A DNA stretch of 64,000 nt from Enterobacter huaxiensis (GCF_003594935.2 NZ_CP043342.1:2542001-2606000), one strand, 5' to 3'. Numbered from the stretch's first letter, positions 51,332-61,213 are shown. The notes: generated from the sequence alone by a model not told the origin. Translations and numbers: made by a program.

Positions 51332-51347
51332 TGTGATGCCGCTCGCA
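51332..51347. promoter_or_regulatory. CRP-like site between paaA and paaZ
   Basis: TGTGA-TGCCGC-TCGCA has nine of ten consensus CRP positions. It lies midway in the 284-base divergent gap, where E. coli uses CRP (and IHF) to activate both paa promoters under low glucose. Confidence 0.65.
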
Positions 51348-51444
51348 AGGCTTTTCAAATGAGGCCCGTACAGGGCCAAACATATCGCCACGTTTCATCA
51401 TGCCAGATCACAATGTTAACAATTCTTTAAAACTCAGCTTGATT

Positions 51445-51482
51445 TTTATGATTCACAATTTAACTATTTATGGTGAATTCAC
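51445..51482 (+). promoter_or_regulatory. PaaX-type operator at the paaZ promoter
   Basis: TTTATGATTCACAATTT is followed, 12 bases later, by the perfect palindrome GTGAATTCAC. The arrangement mirrors the paaA-side site and ends about 20 bases upstream of the paaZ start. Confidence 0.6.
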
Positions 51483-51502
51483 GAAACACCTGGAGATAAG
51501 CG

Positions 51503-53545
51503 ATGCAGCAGTTAGCCAGCTTCTTGTCCGGCGTCTGGCAGTCTGGCCGGGGCCGCGAGCGCAACATTCATCACGCCATCAGCGGCGAAGCTTTGTGGGA
51601 AGTCACCAGCGAAGGGCTGGATATGGCGGCGGCGCGTCGTTACGCCATCGATCGCGGCGGCGAATCCCTTCGCGCCATGACCTTTATCGAGCGTGCAGCC
51701 ATGCTGAAGGCCGTGGCAAAACATCTGCTTGAGCACAAGGCGCAGTTTTACGCGCTTTCGGCGCAAACGGGCGCGACCAAAGCCGACAGCTGGGTGGATA
51801 TCGAAGGCGGCATTGGTACCCTGTTCACCTACGCAGGCCTGGGCAGCCGCGAGCTGCCGGACGATACGCTGTGGCCAGAGGACGAGCTGATCCCCCTCTC
51901 AAAAGAGGGCGGCTTTGCGGCGCGTCACGTCCTGACGTCGAAATCCGGCGTGGCGGTGCATATCAACGCCTTCAACTTCCCGTGCTGGGGCATGCTGGAA
52001 AAACTGGCGCCAACCTGGCTTGCCGGAATGCCCGCCATCATTAAACCCGCCACCGCGACCGCGCAGGTGACGCAGGCGATGGTGAAATCCATCGTCGACA
52101 GCGGCCTGGTGCCGGACGGGGCCATCAGCCTGATCTGCGGCGGCGCGGGCGATCTGCTGAGCCAGCTCGACAGCCAGGACGTGGTGACCTTCACCGGCTC
52201 CGCCAGCACCGGCCAGACGCTGCGGGTACATCCGAACATCGTGGCGAACGCGATTCCGTTCACCATGGAAGCCGACTCGCTGAACTGCTGCGTGCTGGGC
52301 GAAGACGTCACGCCGGAGCAGCCGGAATTCGCCCTCTTCATTCGTGAAGTGGTGCGCGAAATGACCGCCAAGGCCGGGCAAAAATGTACCGCCATTCGTC
52401 GCATCATCGTGCCGCAAAGCCAGGCTGATGCCGTCAGCCAGGCGCTGATTGCCCGGCTGGAGAAGGTGGTTGTCGGCGATCCGGCGCAGGAAGGCGTGAA
52501 GATGGGCGCGCTGGTGAACGGTGAACAGCGCGCGGACGTGCAGGAAAAAGTCGACCAGCTTGTTGCCGCAGGCTGCCAGGTTCGCCTGGGCGGGAAAGCG
52601 GATCTGCAGGCGGCTGGCGCGTTCTTCCCGCCGACCCTGCTCTTCTGCCCGCAGCCGGACGAAACCCCTGCAGTGCATTCCACCGAGGCCTTTGGACCTG
52701 TGGCCACGCTGATGCCGTATCGCAATGCGGATCACGCCCTGGAGCTGGCCCGCGCGGGCGGCGGCAGCCTTGCGGGGACGCTGGTAACGGCGGATTTAGC
52801 CACCGCCCGCCGGTTTATTGCCGGTGCCGCGCGCGCCCACGGGCGTATTCAGATCCTCAACGAGGAGTCCTCAAAAGAATCTACCGGCCACGGCTCGCCG
52901 CTGCCGCAGCTGGTCCACGGCGGCCCGGGCCGTGCAGGCGGTGGTGAAGAGCTGGGCGGCCTGCGCGCGGTGAAACACTATCTTCAGCGCACCGCCGTTC
53001 AGGGCAGCCCGTCAATGCTGGCCGCTATCGGCAAGCAGTGGGTGCGCGGTGCAGAGGTTCAGGAAGATCGCGTTCATCCGTTCCGTAAATACTTCGAAGA
53101 GCTGCAGCCGGGCGACAGCCTGCTGACGCCGCGCCGTACCCTGACGGAGGCAGATATCGTCAACTTTGCCTGCCTGAGCGGGGATCACTTCTACGCCCAT
53201 ATGGACAAAATCGGCGCGGCGGAGTCGATCTTCGGCGAGCGCGTGGTGCACGGCTATTTCCTGATATCTGCCGCTGCCGGGCTGTTTGTCGATGCGGGCG
53301 TTGGCCCGGTTATCGCTAACTACGGCATGGAGAACCTGCGCTTTATCGAGCCGGTCAAACCGGGCGATACCATTCAGGTGCGCCTGACCTGCAAGCGTAA
53401 AACGCTGAAAAAACAGCGCACCGCCGATGAAAAACCGACGGGCGTGGTGGAGTGGTCCGTTGAGATATTCAACCAGCACCAGCAGGCCGTGGCGCTCTAC
53501 TCCATTCTGACGCTGGTGGCCCGCCAGCAGGGCGACTTCAGCTAA
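51503..53545 (+). CDS. paaZ: PaaZ, oxepin-CoA hydrolase / aldehyde dehydrogenase
   Basis: A 680-residue bifunctional enzyme (E. coli 681). Residues 1-510 form an aldehyde dehydrogenase with the catalytic nucleophile Cys295 in [10 protein letters not shown]; residues about 530-680 form a MaoC-type hydratase ([47 protein letters not shown], with Asp and His of the R-hydratase motif). The hydratase opens the oxepin ring and the dehydrogenase oxidises the reactive aldehyde product. It is transcribed divergently from paaA with a GGAG ribosome-binding site. tynA follows on the same strand after a palindromic repeat. Confidence 0.96.
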   Translation: MQQLASFLSGVWQSGRGRERNIHHAISGEALWEVTSEGLDMAAARRYAIDRGGESLRAMTFIERAAMLKAVAKHLLEHKAQFYALSAQTGATKADSWVDIEGGIGTLFTYAGLGSRELPDDTLWPEDELIPLSKEGGFAARHVLTSKSGVAVHINAFNFPCWGMLEKLAPTWLAGMPAIIKPATATAQVTQAMVKSIVDSGLVPDGAISLICGGAGDLLSQLDSQDVVTFTGSASTGQTLRVHPNIVANAIPFTMEADSLNCCVLGEDVTPEQPEFALFIREVVREMTAKAGQKCTAIRRIIVPQSQADAVSQALIARLEKVVVGDPAQEGVKMGALVNGEQRADVQEKVDQLVAAGCQVRLGGKADLQAAGAFFPPTLLFCPQPDETPAVHSTEAFGPVATLMPYRNADHALELARAGGGSLAGTLVTADLATARRFIAGAARAHGRIQILNEESSKESTGHGSPLPQLVHGGPGRAGGGEELGGLRAVKHYLQRTAVQGSPSMLAAIGKQWVRGAEVQEDRVHPFRKYFEELQPGDSLLTPRRTLTEADIVNFACLSGDHFYAHMDKIGAAESIFGERVVHGYFLISAAAGLFVDAGVGPVIANYGMENLRFIEPVKPGDTIQVRLTCKRKTLKKQRTADEKPTGVVEWSVEIFNQHQQAVALYSILTLVARQQGDFS

Positions 53546-53548
53546 CTA

Positions 53549-53585
53549 CCCCTCACCCTAACCCTCTCCCCAACGGGGAGAGGGG
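53549..53585. repeat. CCCTCTCCC palindromic repeat after paaZ
   Basis: CCCCTCACCC-TAA-CCCTCTCCCC-AA-CGGGGAGAGGGG: one half of the 41618 palindrome, with a perfect inner hairpin. It begins four bases after the paaZ stop, where it could stop transcription or protect the mRNA end before tynA. Confidence 0.8.
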
Positions 53586-53631
53586 ATTGCTCTGTACGAG
53601 CATGTGATTTATCCCCGCTCTTTTTTTAACC

Positions 53632-53668
53632 TGGCAAGACTGACAAATAACCTGGCAGATGCAGGCAA
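53632..53668 (+). promoter_or_regulatory. Candidate FeaR site at the tynA promoter
   Basis: TGGCA-N8-AAA (53632-53647) is repeated as TGGCA-N8-CAA (53653-53668), 21 bases apart, about 70-107 bases upstream of the tynA start. The same spacing and TGNCA-N8-AAA pattern occur at feaB. FeaR is known to activate tynA and feaB in E. coli. Confidence 0.7.
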
Positions 53669-53738
53669 ACGCTTTTCGCGCGCGCCTGTCAGGATAAGGC
53701 TGTCACAACACAATAAACACAACAAGATGAGGTCTACG

Positions 53739-56015
53739 ATGGGAAGCAATTCTTCTTTTTCTGCCCGTAGAACGGCACTGGCCATGGCCGTTGCGCTGTG
53801 TTGCGCCTGGCACTCCCCTGTTTTCGCACACGGCGGCGAGGCGCATATGGTCCCGATGGACAAAACGCTGCAGGCGTTTGGCGCGGACGTGCAGTGGGAT
53901 GATTACGCACAGATGTTCACCATCACCAAAGACGGAGCCTTTGTGAAGGTCAAGCCTGGCGCGAAAACCGCCATCGTCAACGGTAAAACCCTGAAGCTGC
54001 AGGTGCCGGTGGTAATGAAAAACAAAAAAGCCTTTATCTCCGAGACCTTCATCAACGATGTCTTCCAGTCTGGTCTCGATCAGACTTTCCAGGTGGAAAA
54101 ACGTCCCCACCCTCTGAACGCCTTAACAGCAGACGAAATTAAGCAGGCCGTCGAGATCGTTAAAGCCTCTGCGGACTTCAAACCCAATACCCGCTTTACC
54201 CAGATAGCCCTTGCCGAGCCGGAAAAAGCCAAAGTCTGGAACTTCGTGCTGAACGGCACGGCGGTGGATGCCCCTCGCCAGGCCAACATCACGATGCTCG
54301 ACGGGAAGCACATCATCGAAAGCCGGGTGGATCTGAAGGATAAAAAGATCCTCAGCTGGGAGCCGATAAAAGACGCGCACGGGATGGTGCTGCTGGATGA
54401 CTTTACCGCCGTCCAGCAGATCGTTAACGAAAGCGCCGAGTTTGCCGAGGTGCTGAAAAAGCGCGGCATCACCGATACGAAGAAAGTGATCACCACCCCG
54501 CTGACCGTCGGGTACTTTGACGGCAAGGATGGCCTGAAGCAGGAAGATTGCCTGCTCAAAGTGGTGAGCTATCTGGACGTGGGCGATGGCAACTACTGGG
54601 CGCACCCGATTGAAAACCTGGTGGCGGTTGTTGACCTTGAGCAGAAGAAAATCCAGAAAATCGAAGAAGGCCCGGTGGTCCCGGTTCCGATGACCCCGCG
54701 TCCCTATGACGGCCGCGACCGTATTGAAACGGTGAAAAAACCGCTGGAGATCGTCGAGCCGGAAGGCAAGAACTACACCATCACCGGCGACACGGTGCAC
54801 TGGCAGAACTGGGATTTCCACCTGAGCCTCGACTCCCGCGTTGGGCCCACAATCTCGACCGTGACTTATAACGATAACGGCAAAAAGCGTCAGGTCATGT
54901 ATCAGGGATCGTTAGGCGGGATGATCGTACCCTATGGTGACCCGGACGTGGGCTGGTACTTCAAAGCCTATCTGGATTCCGGTGACTACGGCATGGGCAC
55001 CCTGACCTCCCCGCTGGTGCGCGGCAAGGACGTGCCGTCTAACGCCGTGATGCTGAACGAAACCATTCCGGACTACACCGGCGCGCCGATGGAGATCCCC
55101 CGCGCAATCGCCATTTTTGAGCGCTACGCCGGGCCGGAGTATAAGCACCAGGAGATGGGCCAGCCGAACGTCAGCACCGAGCGCCGCGAGCTGGTGGTGC
55201 GCTGGGTGAGTACCGTGGGCAACTACGACTATATCTTTGACTGGGTCTTCCACGAGAACGGCACCATCGGCATTGATGCAGGAGCAACCGGCATTGAAGC
55301 GGTGAAAGGCGTGCAGGCAAAAACCATGCATGACGCAACCGCCAAAGATGACACCAAATACGGCACGCTGATCGACCATAATATTGTCGGCACCACCCAC
55401 CAGCACATCTATAACTTCCGCCTGGATATGGACGTAGACGGCACCAACAACAAGCTGGTGGCGATGGACCCGGAAGTGAAACCGAACACCGCCGGGGGCC
55501 CGCGTACCAGCACCATGCAGATTAACCAGTACGATATCGACACCGAACAGCAGGCCGCGCAGAAGTTTGACCCCGGCACCATTCGACTGCTGAGCAACAC
55601 CCGTAAAGAGAACCGCATGGGCAACCCGGTGTCGTACCAGATCATCCCTTACGCGGGCGGTACGCATCCGGTGGCAACGGGGGCGAAGTTTGCCCCGGAC
55701 GAGTGGATTTACCACCGCCTGAGCTTTATGGACAAACAGCTGTGGGTGACGCGCTACCACCCGAATGAGATGTACCCGGAAGGGAAATTCCCTAACCGCT
55801 CAACGCACGATACCGGCCTGGGCCAGTACAGCAAGGATAACGAATCGCTGAACGACCAGGACGACGTGGTGTGGATGACCACCGGCACCACGCACGTTGC
55901 CCGCGCCGAGGAGTGGCCAATCATGCCTACGGAATGGGTGCATACCCTGCTCAAACCGTGGAACTTCTTCGACGAGACGCCAACGCTTGGCAAGAAAAAA
56001 GACGAACAGAAATAA
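53739..56015 (+). CDS. tynA: Copper amine oxidase TynA (tyramine/phenylethylamine oxidase)
   Basis: A 758-residue periplasmic enzyme (E. coli 757). Signal peptide MGSNSSFSARRTALAMAVALCC...VFA is cleaved near residue 30. The precursor of the topaquinone cofactor is Tyr496 in GNYDYIFDW, equal to Tyr466 of the mature E. coli enzyme; copper-ligand His residues lie in NIVGTTHQHIYNF and in the C-terminal AEEWPIMPTEWVHTLL region. It oxidises primary aromatic amines to aldehydes, ammonia and peroxide. The start at 53739 (MGSN) matches E. coli; the longer frame from 53604 includes the FeaR-site region. The N-terminal copper-amine-oxidase-like domain is present. Confidence 0.96.
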   Translation: MGSNSSFSARRTALAMAVALCCAWHSPVFAHGGEAHMVPMDKTLQAFGADVQWDDYAQMFTITKDGAFVKVKPGAKTAIVNGKTLKLQVPVVMKNKKAFISETFINDVFQSGLDQTFQVEKRPHPLNALTADEIKQAVEIVKASADFKPNTRFTQIALAEPEKAKVWNFVLNGTAVDAPRQANITMLDGKHIIESRVDLKDKKILSWEPIKDAHGMVLLDDFTAVQQIVNESAEFAEVLKKRGITDTKKVITTPLTVGYFDGKDGLKQEDCLLKVVSYLDVGDGNYWAHPIENLVAVVDLEQKKIQKIEEGPVVPVPMTPRPYDGRDRIETVKKPLEIVEPEGKNYTITGDTVHWQNWDFHLSLDSRVGPTISTVTYNDNGKKRQVMYQGSLGGMIVPYGDPDVGWYFKAYLDSGDYGMGTLTSPLVRGKDVPSNAVMLNETIPDYTGAPMEIPRAIAIFERYAGPEYKHQEMGQPNVSTERRELVVRWVSTVGNYDYIFDWVFHENGTIGIDAGATGIEAVKGVQAKTMHDATAKDDTKYGTLIDHNIVGTTHQHIYNFRLDMDVDGTNNKLVAMDPEVKPNTAGGPRTSTMQINQYDIDTEQQAAQKFDPGTIRLLSNTRKENRMGNPVSYQIIPYAGGTHPVATGAKFAPDEWIYHRLSFMDKQLWVTRYHPNEMYPEGKFPNRSTHDTGLGQYSKDNESLNDQDDVVWMTTGTTHVARAEEWPIMPTEWVHTLLKPWNFFDETPTLGKKKDEQK

Positions 56016-56022
56016 ATAACGT

Positions 56023-56046
56023 ACCGGGCGCAACGCCCGGTTTTTC
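56023..56046 (+). terminator. Rho-independent terminator after tynA
   Basis: ACCGGGCG-CAA-CGCCCGGT with an 8-bp perfect stem is followed by TTTTC, seven bases after the tynA stop. Confidence 0.9.
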
Positions 56047-56183
56047 ATCTATTTACTTGCTGAATACCACTCCCCGATTATAGTTATTTCACCTCGCGTA
56101 TTCCCATTGCATCTCTTGAACCACTTTCAGCCAGGACACGAAGTTTCCACAAACGACGTAATACATCACTGAGAGGTTTTAGG

Positions 56184-58157
56184 ATGAGATTTAATTCGAT
56201 CGTCAGGAGTCTTGCGCTGGCAGGGCTTTTTATTTCCGTCAATTCGGCTTATGCCGCAGAAGCCCCAAAGGATGCGACTGCAGCGACGCAACAAGCCAAC
56301 AACGCTCTGTTTAATCAGCTTCCCTTCTCCGACAACACTGATTTCACCGACGCCCACAAAGGATTTATTGCCCCTATTCCTCAGGATGTCATCAAAGGGG
56401 AACAAGGTAATGTTGTCTGGGACCCGCAGCAATATTCATTTATTAAAGAAGGCGATAAAGCCCCGGATTCCGTCAATCCTAGCTTATGGCGTCAATCACA
56501 GTTGATTAATATTAGCGGACTGTTCGAAGTCACCGAAGGCGTATATCAAATACGCAATCTTGACCTGTCGAATATGACCATTATCGAAGGTAAAGAAGGT
56601 ATTACCGTGGTTGACCCGCTGGTGTCGGCAGAGACGGCCAAAGTCGGGATGGATCTCTACTTTAAAAACCGCGGCAAAAAGCCCGTGGTGGCGGTGATCT
56701 ACACCCACAGCCACGTGGATCATTACGGTGGCGTGCGCGGCGTGGTTGACGAAGCGGACGTGAAGGCGGGCAAGGTGAAAATCTACGCCCCGGCCGGGTT
56801 TATGGAAGCCGCCGTCGCGGAGAACATTATGGCGGGTAACGTCATGAGCCGCCGCGCCAGCTATATGTACGGCAACCTGCTGAAACCCGATGCCAAAGGC
56901 CAGGTCGGCGCCGGTCTGGGGACGACCACTTCCGCGGGAACCGTGACCCTGATTGCGCCCACCAACATCATCGAGAAAGATGGTCAGAAAGAGGTCATCG
57001 ACGGCCTGACCTATGATTTTATGCTCGCGCCTGGCTCTGAAGCCCCGTCAGAAATGCTCTGGTATATCGAAGAGAAAAAGCTGATTGAATCCGCCGAGGA
57101 CGTGACCCATACCCTGCATAACACCTACTCGCTTCGCGGAGCGAAAATCCGTGAGCCGCTGCCGTGGTCAAAATACATCAACGAAGCGATTGTGCGCTGG
57201 GGCGATAAAGCCGAAATCATCATGGCGCAGCACCACTGGCCTACCTGGGGCAACGAAAATGTGGTCAAACTGTTGAAAAGCCAGCGCGATCTCTATCGTT
57301 ACATCAATGACCAGACCCTGCGCATGGCTAACGAAGGCCTGACGCGCGATGAGATCGCCGCCAACTTTAAGCTGCCGGATTCGCTGGCGCACACCTGGGC
57401 CAACCGAGGGTACTACGGCTCGGTAAGCCACGACGTGAAGGCAACCTACGTGCTCTATCTCGGCTGGTTCGACGGCAACCCGGCAACGCTGGATGAGCTG
57501 CCGCCAGAAGAAGGCGCGAAGAAGTTCGTTGAATATATGGGCGGCGCGGATGCGATTCTGCAAAAAGCCAAAACCGATTTCGACCAGGGCAACTACCGCT
57601 GGGTCGCGCAGGTGGTGAGCAAAGTCGTCTTCGCTGACCCGAATAACCAGGCGGCACGCAACCTTGAAGCGGATGCGCTCGAGCAGCTCGGCTATCAGGC
57701 GGAATCCGGTCCGTGGCGCAACTTCTACCTGACCGGCGCGCAAGAGCTGCGTAACGGCGTGGTAAAAGGCCCAACGCCGAATACCGCCAGCCCGGATACC
57801 GTACGGGCAATGACGCCAGAAATGTTCTTTGACTACCTGGCGGTGCATATCAACGGTGAAAAAGCGGGTACCGCGAAGTCGGTGTTTAACGTCGATCTCG
57901 GCGGCGACGGCGGCAAATATAAGCTCGAACTGGAAAACGGCGTGCTGAACCACACGGCCAAAGCCGAGGCGAAGGATGCTGACGCCACGCTGACCCTTAA
58001 CCGCGACACGCTGAACAAAATTATCCTCAAAGAGGTGACGCTCAAACAGGCCGAACAGGACGGCGACGTGAAACTCACCGGTGACGGCGCTAAACTGGAT
58101 TCAATGCTTGGATATATGGATAAATTTGATTTCTGGTTTAACATTGTGACACCGTAA
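56184..58157 (+). CDS. Linear alkylsulfatase, YjcS/SdsA-like metallo-beta-lactamase
   Basis: A 657-residue secreted enzyme. The Sec signal peptide (MRFNSIVRSLALAGLFISVNSAYA-AE) is followed by a metallo-beta-lactamase domain whose zinc motif THSHVDHYGG gives His175, His177, Asp179 and His180; further metal ligands are likely in ESAEDVTHTLHN and MAQHHWPTWG. A dimerisation region and a C-terminal SCP2-like domain (MFFDYLAVHINGEKAG onwards, about residues 535-657) complete the SdsA1/YjcS layout. It hydrolyses medium-chain primary alkyl sulfates such as dodecyl sulfate to alcohol and sulfate. It is inserted between tynA and feaB with its own terminator. Confidence 0.9.
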   Translation: MRFNSIVRSLALAGLFISVNSAYAAEAPKDATAATQQANNALFNQLPFSDNTDFTDAHKGFIAPIPQDVIKGEQGNVVWDPQQYSFIKEGDKAPDSVNPSLWRQSQLINISGLFEVTEGVYQIRNLDLSNMTIIEGKEGITVVDPLVSAETAKVGMDLYFKNRGKKPVVAVIYTHSHVDHYGGVRGVVDEADVKAGKVKIYAPAGFMEAAVAENIMAGNVMSRRASYMYGNLLKPDAKGQVGAGLGTTTSAGTVTLIAPTNIIEKDGQKEVIDGLTYDFMLAPGSEAPSEMLWYIEEKKLIESAEDVTHTLHNTYSLRGAKIREPLPWSKYINEAIVRWGDKAEIIMAQHHWPTWGNENVVKLLKSQRDLYRYINDQTLRMANEGLTRDEIAANFKLPDSLAHTWANRGYYGSVSHDVKATYVLYLGWFDGNPATLDELPPEEGAKKFVEYMGGADAILQKAKTDFDQGNYRWVAQVVSKVVFADPNNQAARNLEADALEQLGYQAESGPWRNFYLTGAQELRNGVVKGPTPNTASPDTVRAMTPEMFFDYLAVHINGEKAGTAKSVFNVDLGGDGGKYKLELENGVLNHTAKAEAKDADATLTLNRDTLNKIILKEVTLKQAEQDGDVKLTGDGAKLDSMLGYMDKFDFWFNIVTP

Positions 58158-58166
58158 CGCTCACGC

Positions 58167-58194
58167 AAAAGGGCGGTTCGTCCGCCCTTTTCTG
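58167..58194 (+). terminator. Rho-independent terminator after the alkylsulfatase gene
   Basis: AAAAGGGCGG and its complement CCGCCCTTTT around TTCGT form a perfect 10-bp stem with a T tract inside the right arm, nine bases after the stop codon. Confidence 0.9.
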
Positions 58195-58229
58195 CTTCAC
58201 GTGTTCGCCAGAAAGGGTAATAAGCATTA

Positions 58230-59336
58230 ATGGAAAAAAGAAAAAAACCGACACTTGAACGGGCCACCTGGCCAACGCGGCATGCCATGGTCATGCATGG
58301 GCTGGCGATGAACCTTCCGTGGCTGGCCTTCGTCAATATCAGCTTCGCGGTGATGATTCTGCTGCGACACGTTCTGCTTAAGGCCGGCGACCCGCTTTAT
58401 CCCCACTCGCCGCAGCTGACAAAAATAGTCGATGCCTCCATGCTTGGCATTACCCTCCTCTCAGCTGCGCTGATCCTCATGGCCTGGCGGCGCATCGCCG
58501 GTATCAGCGTGGTGTTGTTTATTTGTAGCGCCATCTGGTCGGTCTCCTGTTTCTGGTTTATCACCCAGCTGCTGCTCCCGCACGTCTGGCCGCTGTGCGT
58601 CATTTTATTACTCTCCGGCTTAACGGCGCTCTATTTTCATCCTAAGGGGTTGCTCGCCTTTGTGCTGCCGCTTTGGATCACCCTGCCGATAGCAAGCTGG
58701 GTACGAAATGATGGCCTCAACCTTCACTTCATTGTTATCTGGAGCGTCTTTACGCTGATCCTGATCTGCGGGCGTTTCATCCTGTTGAGCTGGTTTGACG
58801 AAGCCTGGCGACGCAACCAGCAAAATCAGCTGCTGATCTCCAGACTGGATGCGCTGGCGCATCAGGATCCGTTAACCAAAACCGCCAATCGCCGGAAAAT
58901 GGAAGTGGTGCTGGAAAACGCGGTAGAGCAGAAAAAAACCTTCTCGGTGATTATGCTGGATATCGATTACTTCAAACTCTACAACGACACCTACGGCCAT
59001 CAGGCGGGTGATGAATGCCTCACACGCGTAGCTCAGGTGCTGTTGAAATCGGTGCGAACCCCTGACGATGTGGTGTCACGCTACGGCGGCGAGGAGTTTG
59101 TGGTGATCCTGTTTAACTGCCCGGAAAACATCGCTGAAAAAGTTGCCTTACGAATTCAGGACGGCCTGCGCGCGGAGCCCATACCGCACGGCGCGTCAAC
59201 CGTTAGCGACCATGTCACCGTGAGCATGGGAATTGCGAGCATGGCGGAAGGGTTAGCGGGCACCGAGATCATCGCCCGTGCCGATGCGGCGCTGTATCGT
59301 GCGAAAGAGGCCGGGCGGGACCGGTGGTCGCATTAA
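58230..59336 (+). CDS. Membrane-bound GGDEF diguanylate cyclase
   Basis: A 368-residue protein. Six or so membrane helices occupy residues about 25-195, followed by a short coiled linker and a GGDEF domain: DALAHQDPLTKTANRRKMEVVLE, MLDIDYFKLYNDTYGHQAGDECL, and the active-site RYGGEEFVVILF. All catalytic residues for making cyclic di-GMP look intact. The usual inhibitory RxxD is one residue out of register (RTPDDVVSRYGGEEF), so product inhibition may be weak. The N-terminal membrane domain could sense a ligand, but I do not recognise its class. It stands alone after a terminator and before a repeat. Confidence 0.85.
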   Translation: MEKRKKPTLERATWPTRHAMVMHGLAMNLPWLAFVNISFAVMILLRHVLLKAGDPLYPHSPQLTKIVDASMLGITLLSAALILMAWRRIAGISVVLFICSAIWSVSCFWFITQLLLPHVWPLCVILLLSGLTALYFHPKGLLAFVLPLWITLPIASWVRNDGLNLHFIVIWSVFTLILICGRFILLSWFDEAWRRNQQNQLLISRLDALAHQDPLTKTANRRKMEVVLENAVEQKKTFSVIMLDIDYFKLYNDTYGHQAGDECLTRVAQVLLKSVRTPDDVVSRYGGEEFVVILFNCPENIAEKVALRIQDGLRAEPIPHGASTVSDHVTVSMGIASMAEGLAGTEIIARADAALYRAKEAGRDRWSH

Positions 59337-59340
59337 AAAA

Positions 59341-59429
59341 TGCCGGGTGGCGGCTGCGCTGACCTGGCCTACGAAATTAGCCCGGTGTGGCCTGATGCCC
59401 TCACCCTGACCCTCTCCCACGGGAGAGGG
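59341..59429. repeat. REP-like element joined to CCCTCTCCC palindrome
   Basis: TGCCGGGTGGCGGCTGCGCT...CTGGCCTACG (59341-59372) is a REP-like sequence; CCCTCACCCTGACCCTCTCCC-AC-GGGAGAGGG (59398-59429) is the palindromic unit also seen at 9805, 41618 and 53549. The composite repeats the plan of the 9760-9867 element and lies between the convergent GGDEF and feaB genes. Confidence 0.78.
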
Positions 59430-59473
59430 AACACACACTAAAAAGGCAACCTCACGGTTGCCTTTTGCTTTTA

Positions 59474-60973
59474 CTAGTAGCGCACGCAAACCGACTTGGT
59501 CTCGCACCAGCCGTCCAGCCAGTCCGGGCCAAAATCACGGCCGGTACCGGACTGCTTCATGCCGCCGAACGGCAGGTTGGCGTCGATCAGGGTATGGCTG
59601 TTTACCCACACCGTGCCCGCCTGCAGCCTGTCGGTGTACTCCAGCGCCTTGCCTATGTTTTGCGTCCAGACGCTGGCCGTCAGTCCGTACTCGGTATCAT
59701 TTGCCAGCTGCAATGCCTCTTCGCCGTCGGCCACGCGCACCAGGTTCACCACCGGACCGAACACCTCTTCCCGCGTCAGGCGCAGCGCCGCATCCGGGTT
59801 GACCACCAGCGTAGGGGAAACGTAATAACCTTTGCCCTCCGGGCCACGGTTGCCGGTGATAAGCTCCGCGCTGCGCGATTTCGCTTCATCCAGGAAGGTC
59901 TGCACTTTATCGCAGTGGGCGCGCGAAACCAGCGGGTTAATAAACGCCTGCGGCGACATACCCGGCCCCACGCTCAGGGATTTCACCGCCTGCTCAAAGC
60001 CGTTCACCAGCGTGTCGAACAGCGGCGCTTCAATATAGATACGGGAGCTAGCCGCGCAAACCTGCCCCTGATTCAGGAAGCTGCCCATCATCAGCCCTTC
60101 AATCACCCAGGCTGGATCGGCGTCTTTCAGCACGATGGCCGGGTTTTTGCCACCCAGCTCCAGGGTGACGCCCGTCAACGTATCTGCCGCCGCGCGTGCA
60201 ATCTGTTTCCCCGTGGCGGTGGAGCCGGTAAAGCTGACCTTGGCGATGCGCGGGTGTGACGTTAGCGCTGCGCCACACACCGCGCCACTTCCGGTCACGA
60301 CGTTGAACACGCCTTCCGGTACACCGGCTTCACACGCCAGCTCCGCCACGCGCAGCATGGTCAGCGGCGTGGTTTCAGACGGTTTGATAACGATCGAACA
60401 GCCTGCCGCCAGCGCGGGCATCACTTTCCACATGCCGATCATCAGCGGGAAGTTCCACGGCACAATTCCGGCTACCACGCCTACCGGCTCTTTACGGGTC
60501 CAGGCCTGATAGCGTGCGCCCTGCGGTAGCGGGATAGAGAGGTCGAGAGTTTTACCCGCAATTTTGGTGGTCAGCCCGGCGGTGTAGCGCATCCAGTTCA
60601 GGGTGCAGCCCACCTCAAAGGCGCGGGAGATGTTAATGGATTTGCCCTGCTCCAGCGTTTCGAGTTGCGCCAGCTCTTCGCCGTGCTGCTCAACCAGATC
60701 GGCAAAGCGCAGCAGGATACGCTCACGCTCCGCCGGTAATTTTCCAGCCCAGCTGCGGGCCACAAAAGCGCGCCACCCGGACATCACCGCGCGGTCCACG
60801 TCGTCAACGCTGGCATCCGCCGTGGAGGCGATCGCCTCGCCCGTCGCCGGGTTATACACGTTCAGGCGTTTCTCGCTGTCCGATGCAGCCTGACGGCCTT
60901 CAATCCACAGGCCATGCTGTCGATCCAAAAACTGCTGTACGCCGGGCAGAACGGCGATCTGTGATTCAGACAT
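59474..60973 (-). CDS. feaB: Phenylacetaldehyde dehydrogenase FeaB
   Basis: A 499-residue aldehyde dehydrogenase, the same length as E. coli FeaB (PadA). It has [29 protein letters not shown], the general-base motif [11 protein letters not shown] and the catalytic Cys306 in [11 protein letters not shown]. It oxidises phenylacetaldehyde (from TynA) to phenylacetate with NAD. An AAGGAGT ribosome-binding site precedes the ATG. It is divergent from feaR, and two perfect TGTCA-N8-AAA repeats lie 65-101 bases upstream of the start. Confidence 0.95.
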   Translation of the reverse strand: MSESQIAVLPGVQQFLDRQHGLWIEGRQAASDSEKRLNVYNPATGEAIASTADASVDDVDRAVMSGWRAFVARSWAGKLPAERERILLRFADLVEQHGEELAQLETLEQGKSINISRAFEVGCTLNWMRYTAGLTTKIAGKTLDLSIPLPQGARYQAWTRKEPVGVVAGIVPWNFPLMIGMWKVMPALAAGCSIVIKPSETTPLTMLRVAELACEAGVPEGVFNVVTGSGAVCGAALTSHPRIAKVSFTGSTATGKQIARAAADTLTGVTLELGGKNPAIVLKDADPAWVIEGLMMGSFLNQGQVCAASSRIYIEAPLFDTLVNGFEQAVKSLSVGPGMSPQAFINPLVSRAHCDKVQTFLDEAKSRSAELITGNRGPEGKGYYVSPTLVVNPDAALRLTREEVFGPVVNLVRVADGEEALQLANDTEYGLTASVWTQNIGKALEYTDRLQAGTVWVNSHTLIDANLPFGGMKQSGTGRDFGPDWLDGWCETKSVCVRY

Positions 60974-61037
60974 AGGGTACTCCTTCGTTATTCTTCGCAG
61001 GGTTTAATGCAGTCTACGAAGCCTTTCGCGTTCCCGC

Positions 61038-61074
61038 TTTTATCTCTGTGACATTCGCTTTGCCACCTGTGACA
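61038..61074 (-). promoter_or_regulatory. Candidate FeaR site at the feaB promoter
   Basis: On the minus strand TGTCA-CAGGTGGC-AAA is followed by TGTCA-CAGAGATA-AAA. Both halves fit TGNCA-N8-AAA exactly, with 21 bases between repeat starts, as expected for an AraC-family activator bound to one DNA face. Confidence 0.78.
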
Positions 61075-61213
61075 GGCTCCGCAAATCGTGATAATTCCGG
61101 CTTATAGCGCTGTTCCCGGTGAGTGTTCTTTCCTATAGTCAGCCTCATGGCTCTGACAAAATGCAACACAAATGCAACAATGCAAAAACATTGACGGTGC
61201 GGCGAGATAAACA

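Noticed and set aside
53604-53738. N-terminal extension of tynA starting at 53604
   Set aside because: The extension covers the FeaR-site repeats and puts 45 residues in front of a proper signal peptide; MGSN at 53739 matches the E. coli start.
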